DNA of 64,000 bases from Catellatospora coxensis (GTDB taxonomy: Bacteria; Actinomycetota; Actinomycetes; Mycobacteriales; Micromonosporaceae). Below are positions 51,980 to 60,313 of this stretch, piece after piece; the first letter of the stretch is position 1, and each line of letters opens with the position of its first letter. Location: contig NZ_BONI01000015.1 of the NCBI RefSeq assembly GCF_016862635.1, positions 62,001 through 126,000 of the forward strand, given 5' to 3'. Both the position numbers and the translations under genes were made by a program. A model generated the notes under the pieces. The model ran no database searches. It was not told the origin of the DNA and worked only from the letters and a program-made list of their open reading frames with translations.

Positions 51980-52591
51980 TCAGCCCAGGAGGGCGGCCAG
52001 GGCGGCGGCGCGGAGGAGGGTGGCGCGGCGCTGGCGTTCGACCTCGCCGCCGAGGAAGGGGGTGGAGTTCATGAGGCCGAAGGCGGCGTGGGCGAGCACG
52101 CGGGCCTCGCCGCCGGTGACGTCGCTGCGCACCGAGGTCAGCACCTGGACCCACTCCTCGACGTACTGGCGCTGCAGGCGGCGGATCTCCCGGCGGGGCT
52201 CCTCGGGCAGGCGGTCCAGCTCGTGCAGGTGCAGGGCGATCACGGCGGGGTTGGCCAGCGCGAACTCGACGTGGAAGTCGACCAGGGCCTCGACCGCGGC
52301 GCGCGGGTCGCCGGGGTGCGCGGAGACCTGACCGCGGCCGCCCGCCAAAAGGCCCTCGCTCACCGGCATCAGCGCGGCGACGAGCATCGCCTCCTTGCCG
52401 GCGAAGTGGTGGTAGAGGGCGGGCCCGGTGACACCGGCCGCGGTGCCGATGTCGTCCATGGACACGCCGTGATAGCCGCGCGCCGCGAACAGTCCGACGG
52501 CGATCTCGAGGATCTCCTCACGTCGCGACCTGCGCGCCGGCTTCGCTGGGGGGGTGTCTACCTGCTGCTCCACTGCCGTCACCCGAGACAT
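51980..52591 (-). CDS. TetR-family transcriptional regulator (BkaR-like candidate)
   Basis: 203 residues. The N-terminal helix-turn-helix (about 22-70) reads REEILEIAVGLFAARGYHGVSMDDI then GVTGPALYHHFAGKEAML, typical of TetR. The helical C-terminal ligand domain is unassigned. The gene is next to the acyl-CoA carboxylase/HMG-CoA lyase set and is preceded by the same palindrome as the other three units. In M. tuberculosis a TetR regulator, BkaR, sits beside accA1-accD1-fadE19 and controls branched-chain keto-acid metabolism; orthology is inferred from context. It is probably a self-repressor released by an acyl-CoA intermediate. Confidence 0.9.
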   Translation of the reverse strand: MSRVTAVEQQVDTPPAKPARRSRREEILEIAVGLFAARGYHGVSMDDIGTAAGVTGPALYHHFAGKEAMLVAALMPVSEGLLAGGRGQVSAHPGDPRAAVEALVDFHVEFALANPAVIALHLHELDRLPEEPRREIRRLQRQYVEEWVQVLTSVRSDVTGGEARVLAHAAFGLMNSTPFLGGEVERQRRATLLRAAALAALLG

Positions 52592-52615
52592 GCTACTCGC
52601 CGGTCAAGCCGCAGC

Positions 52616-52629
52616 TTAACGTCCGTTTA
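52616..52629. promoter_or_regulatory. Candidate TetR operator upstream of tetR
   Basis: TTAACG-TC-CGTTTA, 25 bases before the tetR ATG. It contains the stop codon of the TPR gene (52627-52629) and overlaps TAAGCT on the minus strand, a -10-like hexamer. It differs from the site before the biotin carboxylase gene in a single spacer base. Confidence 0.75.
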
Positions 52630-55491
52630 GTCCAGTTCAAACCCATATTCCCCGGCCAGCTGGCGGGCTTCCTCGCCCCGGCCGCACTGCATCAGCGCGT
52701 GGGCGAGCGCGTACGCCGCCCGCGGCAGCGTCGCCGAGTCCCGGGGCAGGCCGTTGAGCACCTCCCGCAGCAGCCGCTCGGCCTCCTCGGCCCGGCCCAG
52801 CGTCAGCAGCACCTCGCCCATGGTCAGGTCGGCCAGGAACGCCTCCCCGAACGCCTCCAGCCCCCGGAACCGCTCGGCCGCGCCGCGCACCCGGGCCAGC
52901 GCCGCCTCCGGATGACCCGCGCCGACCATGGCGCGCGCCCCGTCCAGGGCGAGCCAGGCCAGCTCGTACTGCGCCTCCGGCTCCTTGGCCAGCCCCGGCG
53001 GCAGCTCCGCCGCCGCGGCGTCGGCCAGCTCCACCGCCTGGCGGGCCCGCTCCGGGTCGTCGGCGTACATCGCGGCCACGGCCTGCCGGCGCCGGGCGCG
53101 CATCTCGTCGAGCGGCAGCCGCGCCATCCGGTACGCGGCGGCGGCCGAGCCGAGCCTGGTCGCCGCGAGCGCGTCACGATCGAGGTCGAACAGCAGCTCA
53201 CCGGCCTGTTCCAGGACCCGCGCCCGCCCCGCGGCGTTGTCGAACCCGTCCAGGTTCGCCGCGAGCTGATCGAGGTAGGACAGCGCCTGGTCGGTCTCCC
53301 CCAGCCGCTGGTAGATCGCGGCCAGCAGGTGGCGTACCTGGTCGGCGAGGTTCTGGTTGCCGGCCCGGTCCGCGCCGTGCACCGCCTCCTCGGCGACCTC
53401 GGCGGCCTCCTCCACCCGGCCGGTGTTGAACAGCGCCACGGACAGGTGGAAGCGGGCGTGCTCGGCGTCGTCGCCCTGCTCCTCCCCCGCCTCGGGCTCG
53501 CCGGCGATCCGGGCGACCATGGCGACCAGGTCGTCGACCGCCTCCCGGGCCCGCGGCGTGCCCGCCAGCAGGACGGCCCGCCGCTCGCGGACCTCGCGCT
53601 CCAGCGGCTCGGGCAGCGCCCGGGCCAGCGCCCGGTCGAACGCCGCCGCCGCGCCCGCGTTGTCGTCGAGCATGCTCAGGCCCTGGCCGAGGAAGAACTC
53701 GCCCAGCCCGATCAGCTCGTCCTGATCCTCGGCGACGGCCTGCTCGATCAGATCCCGGGCCGCGGCCACGGACTCCTGCACCCGACCGTCCGCGCCCAGC
53801 GCCTGCGCCCGCAGCAGCATGACCTGCAGCCGCACCCGCGCACCCGGGTCGGGCTCGCCGACCCCGGCGATCCGGTCCAGCTCGCGCAGCGCCTCGCCCG
53901 GCTGCTGGGCGTGCAGCAGCGCGACCGCGAGCCGGCGCAGCGCCCCGGCCTGGTCCTTCGGCCCGCCGTGCGCCAGCAGGTAGTCCGAGGAGGCACGGAC
54001 CTGCGCCAGGCCCTCCTCCGGCTGGCCGTGCCGGCTGCGGTGCAGCCCCAGCCGGCCCCGGATCCGCTGGCAGCGCACCTCGTCCCCGGCCGCGGTGTAC
54101 CGCTCCAGCGCCTCGGTCCAGGCGTGCTCGGTCTGCTCGGCCGTCTCGCCGTGCAGCCGCATGCCGCGCAGGTCGGCGAGCCGCCCCTGCTGCAGCGCGG
54201 TCAGCCCGGCCGCGCCGGTGAACGGCTCGATGAGCTGCCACAGCGCCTCCGAGCGGGGCTCGTCGTCACACCGCAGCGCCTCCTCGATCAGGTCGAGCAG
54301 CAGGTCCAGGCCGGCGTCCGCGGGCACGTCCGGCAGACCCGCCACCACCGGCGGGGCCGCGGCCGCGGGCGTACGCCGCACCGCCGCGCCCACCCGCGCG
54401 GTCAGGCTCAACGGCAGCCGCTCCGCCGGCGGCTCGGCCGCCAGCAGCGCCGCCACCCGGGCGCTCTGCGCGAGCGTGCCGTTGCGGGCGTCGAAGCTCT
54501 TCGCCAGCGCGCCGGCCCGCTCCGCGAGGTGCTCGGCCAGCTCCGCGATGCTCTGCTCCGTGCCGTACACCGGCTGCGCCCCCTGCCCGGTGGCGGCCAG
54601 CAGCCGCAGCACCAGCGCGGCCGCGGCGGCGAACTCCAGCTCGACCATCGGCGAGGACGCCTCGGCCAGCCAGGGCAGATGCCGCTCGACCAGTTCCAGC
54701 CCGCGTACGGCGTTGCCGCTCACCCCGAGGAAGTACACGTGCTCGGCGATCGTGCCGAGTTTGCCGTGGTCACCTCGGATGGTGCGGTAGGCCTGGTGGT
54801 GCGCCTTGCGCGCCTCGTCGAACCGGCCCGTACGCAGGTACGGCAGCAGCAGCGCGGTGAGGATCTCCTGCGGCTGCTCGGCGCAGGTCAGCCGTCCCGC
54901 CAGCACCGGCGCGGTGAGCTCGATGGCCTCCGCGTCACGGCCGCGCTCCGTCAGGTGCCGCACCTGGTCGGTCGGGTCGCACCCGACGCAGTCCGAGTTG
55001 CCGTCGCGCGGGGCCGCCACCCACCGCTCGTAGTGCAGGTCGGCGGCAGCGCGGTCACCCAGGTGGAAGGCCAGCAGCCAGCGGTGCTTGTGCACGGCCT
55101 GCAGGCTGTGCCCGCCCTCCTCGAAGCGGCGCTGCATGTCGTCGAGCACCGCGTACGTCCGGGCGAGCGGCACGTCCGGGAAGCGGGTCGCCGCGTTGAT
55201 CACGTACTTGTAGTGCCAGAGCAGCAGGTATTCCTGGTCCCCGTACCGTTCCGGATAGGAGTCGAAGCGGGCCAGGCACCAGGAGAACGTCACGAACCCC
55301 TCGGCCGGCCGGCCGGCGCGCTGATACGCCTCCGTGGCCGCCATCCGGGCGTGGAACCGCAGCGGCTCGTCACCGAGCGCGTCCGCCTGGGCGATCGCCT
55401 CCTCGGCCAGCGCCACCTGACCCGCACCTCGGGGGGCGTCCCAGCACTGCTCGATCAGCGCGCGGATCCGGTCGGGGTTGGGGTTGCTCAT
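52627..55491 (-). CDS. Large TPR-repeat protein
   Basis: 954 residues, almost wholly α-helical with TPR-like pairs, for example ALRELDRIAGVGEPDPGARV and AIYQRLGETDQALSYLDQLA. There is no membrane segment, helix-turn-helix or P-loop, so it is probably a cytoplasmic scaffold. A CVGCDP motif near residue 170 is the only cysteine cluster. Its stop codon is within the tetR operator. It begins MSNPNPDRIRALIEQCWD after a GAGGAG-type site. Function unknown. Confidence 0.85.
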   Translation of the reverse strand: MSNPNPDRIRALIEQCWDAPRGAGQVALAEEAIAQADALGDEPLRFHARMAATEAYQRAGRPAEGFVTFSWCLARFDSYPERYGDQEYLLLWHYKYVINAATRFPDVPLARTYAVLDDMQRRFEEGGHSLQAVHKHRWLLAFHLGDRAAADLHYERWVAAPRDGNSDCVGCDPTDQVRHLTERGRDAEAIELTAPVLAGRLTCAEQPQEILTALLLPYLRTGRFDEARKAHHQAYRTIRGDHGKLGTIAEHVYFLGVSGNAVRGLELVERHLPWLAEASSPMVELEFAAAAALVLRLLAATGQGAQPVYGTEQSIAELAEHLAERAGALAKSFDARNGTLAQSARVAALLAAEPPAERLPLSLTARVGAAVRRTPAAAAPPVVAGLPDVPADAGLDLLLDLIEEALRCDDEPRSEALWQLIEPFTGAAGLTALQQGRLADLRGMRLHGETAEQTEHAWTEALERYTAAGDEVRCQRIRGRLGLHRSRHGQPEEGLAQVRASSDYLLAHGGPKDQAGALRRLAVALLHAQQPGEALRELDRIAGVGEPDPGARVRLQVMLLRAQALGADGRVQESVAAARDLIEQAVAEDQDELIGLGEFFLGQGLSMLDDNAGAAAAFDRALARALPEPLEREVRERRAVLLAGTPRAREAVDDLVAMVARIAGEPEAGEEQGDDAEHARFHLSVALFNTGRVEEAAEVAEEAVHGADRAGNQNLADQVRHLLAAIYQRLGETDQALSYLDQLAANLDGFDNAAGRARVLEQAGELLFDLDRDALAATRLGSAAAAYRMARLPLDEMRARRRQAVAAMYADDPERARQAVELADAAAAELPPGLAKEPEAQYELAWLALDGARAMVGAGHPEAALARVRGAAERFRGLEAFGEAFLADLTMGEVLLTLGRAEEAERLLREVLNGLPRDSATLPRAAYALAHALMQCGRGEEARQLAGEYGFELD

Positions 55492-55784
55492 GGAGCGCGG
55501 TTCTCCTCGTCGGTGCTCACGCCCGGCTCCGTGGGTCCGGCTCAGGTAGAGACGCGGTGGGCGGGGCCAAAGGGTGGCGGCGAACCGCGACCACTTGTGT
55601 ACACGACGGCTCGGCCCGCCCGGCGGTGATCCGCCGGCCCGGCAGGTCGATCACGTCTGGTGAACCGCCCTGAAACGAGTGCTCCACGTCGGACACCGTA
55701 CCTGGACGCGGCGGTGCGCGCGCGACACGGCCGAACGGGCGACGCCCCAGGGGGAGCCGCCCGCCGGCCTTCAGCGGGTCCCGG

Positions 55785-56555
55785 TCACTCGTAGCAGTCC
55801 TGATTCCGCAACTGCAGGCTGATCTGGATCACCGATGTGTGGCCCATCTCGATCCGGTATCTGGCCGCGGGGTTGCCAGGCACGTCCACGTACCCGCGCC
55901 CGATCGGGCGATCCGGTTCGACGACGGATTCCCAGCTCGGGTAGATGGCGATCAGCTCGTCATAGGTCATGCCGAGACGCAGCCCCTCCGGGGTCTCGAC
56001 GCCCGGCATGGCGTAGATCGCCGCGAGGCCGAGCCGCTTGGAGAAGAACAGCTTCCCGTCCACGTCGTACTCATCCTCGGGTGCCGGGGTCCCCGTGAGG
56101 ACGGCGCTGCTGTCGCACGTCATGCTGTCGTCGATCTTCCCGTTCGCGTCCACCAGGCCCGTTGCGAGGGCCTCGGCCGGGTTCTGCCCGAGCCGGAGAT
56201 CGCCGTAGCCCAGCGGCCCGAGCACCAGTTTCGCGGGACTGTGCGCGATGGACGGGGTCACCGCGGGCGAAGGCGTCGCGGAGGGGGAAGGTGCGCCGCT
56301 GGGCGACACCGCGACCTGCGTCGACGTCGCGGGGTCCGGCGGTCCCTGGCTGCCGCGGTCCAGGGAGGCGTATGCCAGCGCCGGCGCGGCCAGCAGCAGC
56401 ACCCCGAGCACGCTCAGTGCGGCTGTGGTGCGGGCCCGGCGGCGCTTGACGGTGTGCCTCACGGCGCCCGTGCCGGTGGCGCGTACCGACGGTGCCGCGG
56501 CCGCGGCGAAACCCGCGAAGGCGTCCGTGATCAGGTCGTCGTCGAAGTCGGTCAT
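55785..56555 (-). CDS. Single-pass membrane protein paired with ECF sigma factor (probable anti-sigma)
   Basis: 256 residues from the ATG at 56553-56555 with AAGGAGAA, one base after the sigma stop. A cytoplasmic segment of about 44 residues with an Arg cluster (VKRRRARTT) leads to a membrane helix (about 45-63), a Pro/Ser/Thr linker, and an outer domain. The outer domain contains EGLRLGMTYDELIAIYP, a repeat-like LG(L/M)-x-E pattern. It lacks a zinc anti-sigma motif. Coupling to the sigma gene suggests regulation of it. The 293-base gap 55492-55784 shows no gene or clear hairpin. Confidence 0.75.
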   Translation of the reverse strand: MTDFDDDLITDAFAGFAAAAAPSVRATGTGAVRHTVKRRRARTTAALSVLGVLLLAAPALAYASLDRGSQGPPDPATSTQVAVSPSGAPSPSATPSPAVTPSIAHSPAKLVLGPLGYGDLRLGQNPAEALATGLVDANGKIDDSMTCDSSAVLTGTPAPEDEYDVDGKLFFSKRLGLAAIYAMPGVETPEGLRLGMTYDELIAIYPSWESVVEPDRPIGRGYVDVPGNPAARYRIEMGHTSVIQISLQLRNQDCYE

Positions 56556-56556
56556 C

Positions 56557-57087
56557 TCAGTTCTCCTTCTTGAGCTGGGCGGCGAGCGCGGCGCGGCCGC
56601 GGCTGAGCCAGGATTTGACGGTGCCCTCGGCGACACCCTCCTGCGCGGCGATCTCCGCGACCGGCAGCTGCGCCATGTAGTGCAGGACCACCGCCCGCCG
56701 CTGCTGGGCCGGGATCTTCGCGAGCGCCCGGGTGAGCGCGACCCGGTCCGGATCGGGCCCCGCGGTGTGCTCCTCGCGCTGGCGGCGCAGGAAGTTCAGC
56801 GCCGTACGCCGGCGGCGGAAGTTGCTCGTCGCCAGGTTCCAGGCGACCCGGCGCACCCAGGCCACCGGCTCGTCGTACCTGCTGATCCGGCTCCAGCGGG
56901 CGTAGGCCCGGCACAGCGCCTCCTGTACCAGGTCCTGCGCCTCGCCGAGATCACCGAGGTAGGCGTACAGCTGCAGGCTGAGCGGCGTGAAACTCGCCGC
57001 GTAGAACTCGTCGAAGTCGCGTGCCACGGCGGATGCCGCCGAGTCGGCGACCCAGACCTCCCCGTGTTGCGTGGCCATGGTGGTCAC
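56557..57087 (-). CDS. ECF (SigE-type) RNA polymerase sigma factor
   Basis: 176 residues from GTG (57085-57087) with GGAGGAAGG upstream; an ATG three codons later is an alternative. Region 2: FDEFYAASFTPLSLQLYAYL, GEAQDLVQEALCRAYARW. Region 4: LAKIPAQQRRAVVLHYMAQL, GVAEGTVKSWLSRGRAAL. It heads a two-gene unit with the membrane partner and is divergent from the isomerase-like gene. Confidence 0.93.
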   Translation of the reverse strand: MTTMATQHGEVWVADSAASAVARDFDEFYAASFTPLSLQLYAYLGDLGEAQDLVQEALCRAYARWSRISRYDEPVAWVRRVAWNLATSNFRRRRTALNFLRRQREEHTAGPDPDRVALTRALAKIPAQQRRAVVLHYMAQLPVAEIAAQEGVAEGTVKSWLSRGRAALAAQLKKEN

Positions 57088-57254
57088 ACGGTCCTTCCTC
57101 CCCGATGTCACCGGTCGGATCCGGTGGACGGCACCAACACGCGCGATCCTCGGCACCGGTTGCACCCCGATTCCGCCGGCGCGCCGTCGGGACCGATGCT
57201 GCGCGTCGCGCTGGGAGGCTTGCGCCGCGGGAGCGGACGCGCGAAGCTGCGGCC

Positions 57255-58037
57255 ATGTCCGCACACGACCGCGCCGCCGCGGCCTGCCGCCACAGCCTGC
57301 ACGCCCTGGCCAAGATCGGTGACCAGCTCACCGACGAGCAGTGGGCCGCCCCGACCGACTGCCCCGGCTGGTCCGTGGCCGATGTGTACGCCCACGTGGT
57401 GAGCCTGGAGCAGTGGATGGCCGACGGCGGCGCCGCCCCGGCGGGCCCGCCGCAGCAGCTGATCGACTCCGGGGTCGAGCAGTGGCGCGGCGCGGCCCGC
57501 GGCGAGGTGCTCGCGGCCCTGCACGAGCTGCTGCCGGTGCGCGAGCGCCAGCTCACCGATGAGCTGCGGGCGGCGGACGCGCCCGGCTGGTGGGGGTGGG
57601 CGAACACGGCCGTGCCGTTCGCGGTGCAGCTGTCGGCGCGCGCGTTCGACCTGTGGGTGCACGAGCAGGACGTGCGCCGGGCCGTACGCCGTCCCGGCAA
57701 CCTCGGCTCCCCCGGTGCTCAGAACGCCCGGGACCTGGTCCTGCAGGCGCTGCCCCGGATCGTGGCCAAGAAGGCGGGCGCGGCTGCCGGCTCGGCGGTG
57801 CGCTTCACCACGCTGGGCGAGCTGCCGCAGGACTTCGCCGTGTACGTCGACGAGCAGGGCCGCGCCTCGGTGGTGCCGAGCGACACCCACCGGTCCACCG
57901 CCCACGCCACGCTGAGCTGGGAGGCGTACACCCTGCTCGCCACCGGCCGCAGCACCCGCGACCGGCAGCAGGTCTGGCTCACCGGCGACGTCGCCCTGGC
58001 CGAGAGTGTCCTCGACCACCTGAACATCGCCCCGTGA
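57255..58037 (+). CDS. Maleylpyruvate isomerase family protein (DinB-like, mycothiol-dependent type)
   Basis: 260 residues from the ATG at 57255. The family start is visible in LTDEQWAAPTDCPGWSVADVYAHVVSLEQ. A metal-binding DinB four-helix bundle covers about 1-165, with ARAFDLWVHEQDVRRAV providing the later histidine. A C-terminal SCP2-like β domain follows. Members use mycothiol or other thiols as cofactor; only some are true maleylpyruvate isomerases, and no aromatic catabolic genes are nearby, so the reaction is open. Confidence 0.88.
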   Translation: MSAHDRAAAACRHSLHALAKIGDQLTDEQWAAPTDCPGWSVADVYAHVVSLEQWMADGGAAPAGPPQQLIDSGVEQWRGAARGEVLAALHELLPVRERQLTDELRAADAPGWWGWANTAVPFAVQLSARAFDLWVHEQDVRRAVRRPGNLGSPGAQNARDLVLQALPRIVAKKAGAAAGSAVRFTTLGELPQDFAVYVDEQGRASVVPSDTHRSTAHATLSWEAYTLLATGRSTRDRQQVWLTGDVALAESVLDHLNIAP

Positions 58038-58059
58038 CCCGGCCCCGACCCGGTTCGGG

Positions 58060-58830
58060 TCAGGCGGCCGGGTCGATCGGGCCGAGCTCGGGGCGTTTGG
58101 CGGTGACGGTGTCGCCGGAGGAGCGGCCGGTGAGGCGGCGCTTGATCCAGGGCGCGAGGTAGCGGCCGGCCCAGGCCAGGTCGTCGGCGCGGGCGGCCGG
58201 CCAGGACTTCACGGCCGGCCGGGACGGCACGTCCCACCAGGTCGGGTCGGTCGGCACACCGAGCGCCGCGAGCACGTGGGCGGCAGTGCGCCGGTGCCCG
58301 GCCGCCGACAGGTGCAGCCGGTCGATGCTCCACAGCGCCGGGTTGGCGTACTCGTGGTCGTTCCACAGGTCGACCAGGCGCGCGCCGTTGCGGTCGGCGA
58401 CCTCGCCGACGGCCTGGTTGAGGTACCGGATGCGCGGCGCGACCAGGTTGTTGCCGGGCAGCCGCGACATCACGTCGGCGAACCGGAACAGCAGCACGTC
58501 CGCGCCGGTGCCGCGGAGCCGGGCCACGGTCGCGTCGAACCGCGCCATCAGGGTCGGCGGGTCGCACTTGCGGCGCAGCACGTCGTTCGCGCCCGCCGCG
58601 AAGCTGATCAGGTCGGGCTTCATGGCCAGCGCCGGTTCGAGCTGCTCGCCGACGATGCCGTCGAACAGCCGCCCGCGGATGGCGAGGTTGGCGTAACCGA
58701 ACCCGGGGGTCACCTGGCCGAGCCGCCCGGCGACCAGATCGGCCCAGCCCCGGAACACCCCGTCGGCGTACGGGTCGTCCATGCCCTCGGTGAAGCTGTC
58801 CCCCAGCGCCACATACCTGCTCCAACTCAC
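58060..58830 (-). CDS. SGNH/GDSL-family hydrolase
   Basis: 256 residues. Block I is YVALGDSFTEG with the nucleophile Ser, block II has the Gly in NLAIRGR, block III the Asn in AGANDVL, and block V DRLHLS with the Asp-x-x-His. There is no signal peptide, so it acts in the cytoplasm. These enzymes deacylate sugars, lipids or thioesters; the substrate cannot be told. It converges with the isomerase-like gene. Confidence 0.9.
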   Translation of the reverse strand: MSWSRYVALGDSFTEGMDDPYADGVFRGWADLVAGRLGQVTPGFGYANLAIRGRLFDGIVGEQLEPALAMKPDLISFAAGANDVLRRKCDPPTLMARFDATVARLRGTGADVLLFRFADVMSRLPGNNLVAPRIRYLNQAVGEVADRNGARLVDLWNDHEYANPALWSIDRLHLSAAGHRRTAAHVLAALGVPTDPTWWDVPSRPAVKSWPAARADDLAWAGRYLAPWIKRRLTGRSSGDTVTAKRPELGPIDPAA

Positions 58831-58934
58831 CGCGACATCTTGCCATCGCGGGCCCTACCGGCGGGTAGTGCCCTTGCGCACACCCGCGCGCGGTGTGGGG
58901 AACAGAACCCCTCGCCGCCGTGTTCCATGGGGAC

Positions 58935-59621
58935 GTGCAGATCGAGATCTACTCCGACGTCGTATGCCCCTGGTGCTGGATCGGCGAGCAGCGCCTGCTG
59001 AAGGCGCTCGACGGTTTCGACGAACCGGTGACCCTGACCTGGCGCGCCTTCCAGCTCGACCCGTCGGCCGAGCCTGGGCCGCTGGTGGAGTGGCTGGGCC
59101 GCCGCTACGGCGGCGAGGCCAACGTGCGGCGGATGTTCACCCAGGTCACCGAGGTCGGCAAGGGTGAGGGCCTCACCATGAACTTCGACCGCGCGATCAA
59201 CGCGAACACCTTCGACGCGCACCGGCTGATCTGGTGGGCCGGGCAGCACGGCGAGCAGCGCCCGATGGTCGAGGCGCTGCACCGGGCCCACTTCACCGAC
59301 GGCCTCGACGTCGGCGACCGCGCCGTGCTGGCGGCGGTCGCGGCCGGACTCGGCCACGACGAGCAGGAGATGCGCACACTGCTCGACTCGACCAAGGGCG
59401 TGGCCGAGGTGCAGGAGGAGCTGGCCATGGGCCGCGAACTCGACGTCACCGGCGTGCCCATGTTCGTCTTCGCCGGCAAGTACGGCATCAGCGGCGCGCA
59501 GGACCCGTCCACGCTGCGCGAGGTGCTCGACGAGGTGAGCCGCCGCGAGAGCAAATCGCCGCTCACGGTCCTGCCCACACCGCGCGGCGCGGTGTGCGAC
59601 GACGACTCCTGCACGATCTGA
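58935..59621 (+). CDS. DsbA-family oxidoreductase (FrnE-like)
   Basis: 228 residues from GTG (58935). The protein begins VQIEIYSDVVCPWCWIGEQR, with the thioredoxin-fold CPWC at 11-14. An inserted helical domain follows, and the cis-Pro loop is VTGVPMFVFAGKYGISGAQD. No signal peptide is present, so it is cytoplasmic, as FrnE proteins are. FrnE-like enzymes act in polyketide oxidation or as disulfide isomerases under stress. The C-terminus CDDDSC adds a second Cys pair. Confidence 0.9.
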   Translation: MQIEIYSDVVCPWCWIGEQRLLKALDGFDEPVTLTWRAFQLDPSAEPGPLVEWLGRRYGGEANVRRMFTQVTEVGKGEGLTMNFDRAINANTFDAHRLIWWAGQHGEQRPMVEALHRAHFTDGLDVGDRAVLAAVAAGLGHDEQEMRTLLDSTKGVAEVQEELAMGRELDVTGVPMFVFAGKYGISGAQDPSTLREVLDEVSRRESKSPLTVLPTPRGAVCDDDSCTI

Positions 59622-59634
59622 CCCGCGACAGGAG

Positions 59635-59670
59635 CCAAAAAGGGCCCTCGATGCCGAGGGCCCTTTTTGG
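59635..59670. terminator. Bidirectional intrinsic terminator
   Basis: The 16-base arms 59635-59650 and 59655-59670 (CCAAAAAGGGCCCTCG and inverse) are perfect around ATGC. They have A- and T-runs on both sides and lie between convergent genes. Confidence 0.93.
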
Positions 59671-59683
59671 TCTGTTTTGTCGA

Positions 59684-59699
59684 TGTTTCACGTGAAACA
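59684..59699. other. parS centromere site (ParB binding)
   Basis: TGTTTCACGTGAAACA is a perfect 16-base palindrome identical to the consensus parS bound by ParB. It is intergenic, between the terminator and the stop of the gene at 59706. parS sites cluster around the replication origin, which agrees with the pkn/fha block in this window. ParB spreads from such sites and recruits SMC for chromosome segregation. Confidence 0.92.
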
Positions 59700-59705
59700 A
59701 GATCG

Positions 59706-60191
59706 TCAGTTGCCGATTCGGAAGAGCGCCTTGTCGTCCTCTTTCGCCCGCGCCTTCGCCTGCCGTCGCCGCAGGGCGCGGACGACCACGAAGACCCAGC
59801 CGATCGCCGCCGCGATGCCCGCCAGCGTGAAACCCGTGATCAGCAGGTACGTGGAGCCGCCCGTGGTGGCGAAGACGCCCTTGCGGGCACCGGTGTCGAC
59901 CGCGTCGACGGTCTTGCCGACCCGCATCGAGTCCGGCTCGTCGTACAGGATGACGTCCTTGCGGGTGCTGCCGTCAGCGGTCTCCCATTCGCCGTAGAAG
60001 GAGCAGCTGTACTTGCCGCAGTCCTCGCTCATCGCGGTGAACAGGCCGGGAGTGCCGCCACCGGAGTGCGCCTGCCAGGCCGGCACCAGATCTTGGGTGC
60101 CGTACAGCAAGCCGATCCCCGCGATGACCGGCAGGCCGATCCACACGAAGAACTTCGCCCGCCAGTTCTCGATCCGTCCCAGGATGCCCAT
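59706..60191 (-). CDS. Membrane protein, function unknown
   Basis: 161 residues from the ATG at 60189-60191. Two membrane helices (about 17-34 and 118-138) flank an outer domain of about 80 residues with CGKYSCSFYGEWE, and the C-terminus is basic (RRRQAKARAKEDDK). TAGGCT lies eight bases before the ATG, and no ribosome-binding site is seen, so it could be leaderless. I do not recognise the family. Confidence 0.75.
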   Translation of the reverse strand: MGILGRIENWRAKFFVWIGLPVIAGIGLLYGTQDLVPAWQAHSGGGTPGLFTAMSEDCGKYSCSFYGEWETADGSTRKDVILYDEPDSMRVGKTVDAVDTGARKGVFATTGGSTYLLITGFTLAGIAAAIGWVFVVVRALRRRQAKARAKEDDKALFRIGN

Positions 60192-60249
60192 GGCCGCGGA
60201 GCCTAGCGGGAGCCCGCCGAGGCCAGACACTGGCCGAACATGCAGAAAG

Positions 60250-60277
60250 GCGGTGCGGGACCGCAGCCCCGCACCGC
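60250..60277 (-). terminator. Hairpin after the β-propeller gene
   Basis: GCGGTGCGGG (60250-60259) and CCCGCACCGC (60268-60277) are perfect inverses with an eight-base loop, 36 bases beyond the stop at 60314. Confidence 0.6.
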
Positions 60278-60313
60278 TTCACCTCTCCATGGCCGACAGC
60301 CGTTCGGCGGGGT

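Noticed and set aside
52699-55629. A 976-codon rightward open frame opposite the TPR gene
   Set aside because: Antisense shadow with Arg/Gln-rich composition and no domain.
59600-60300. The replication origin itself near parS
   Set aside because: I see no cluster of DnaA boxes and no dnaA, dnaN or rpmH; parS sites can lie many kilobases from oriC.
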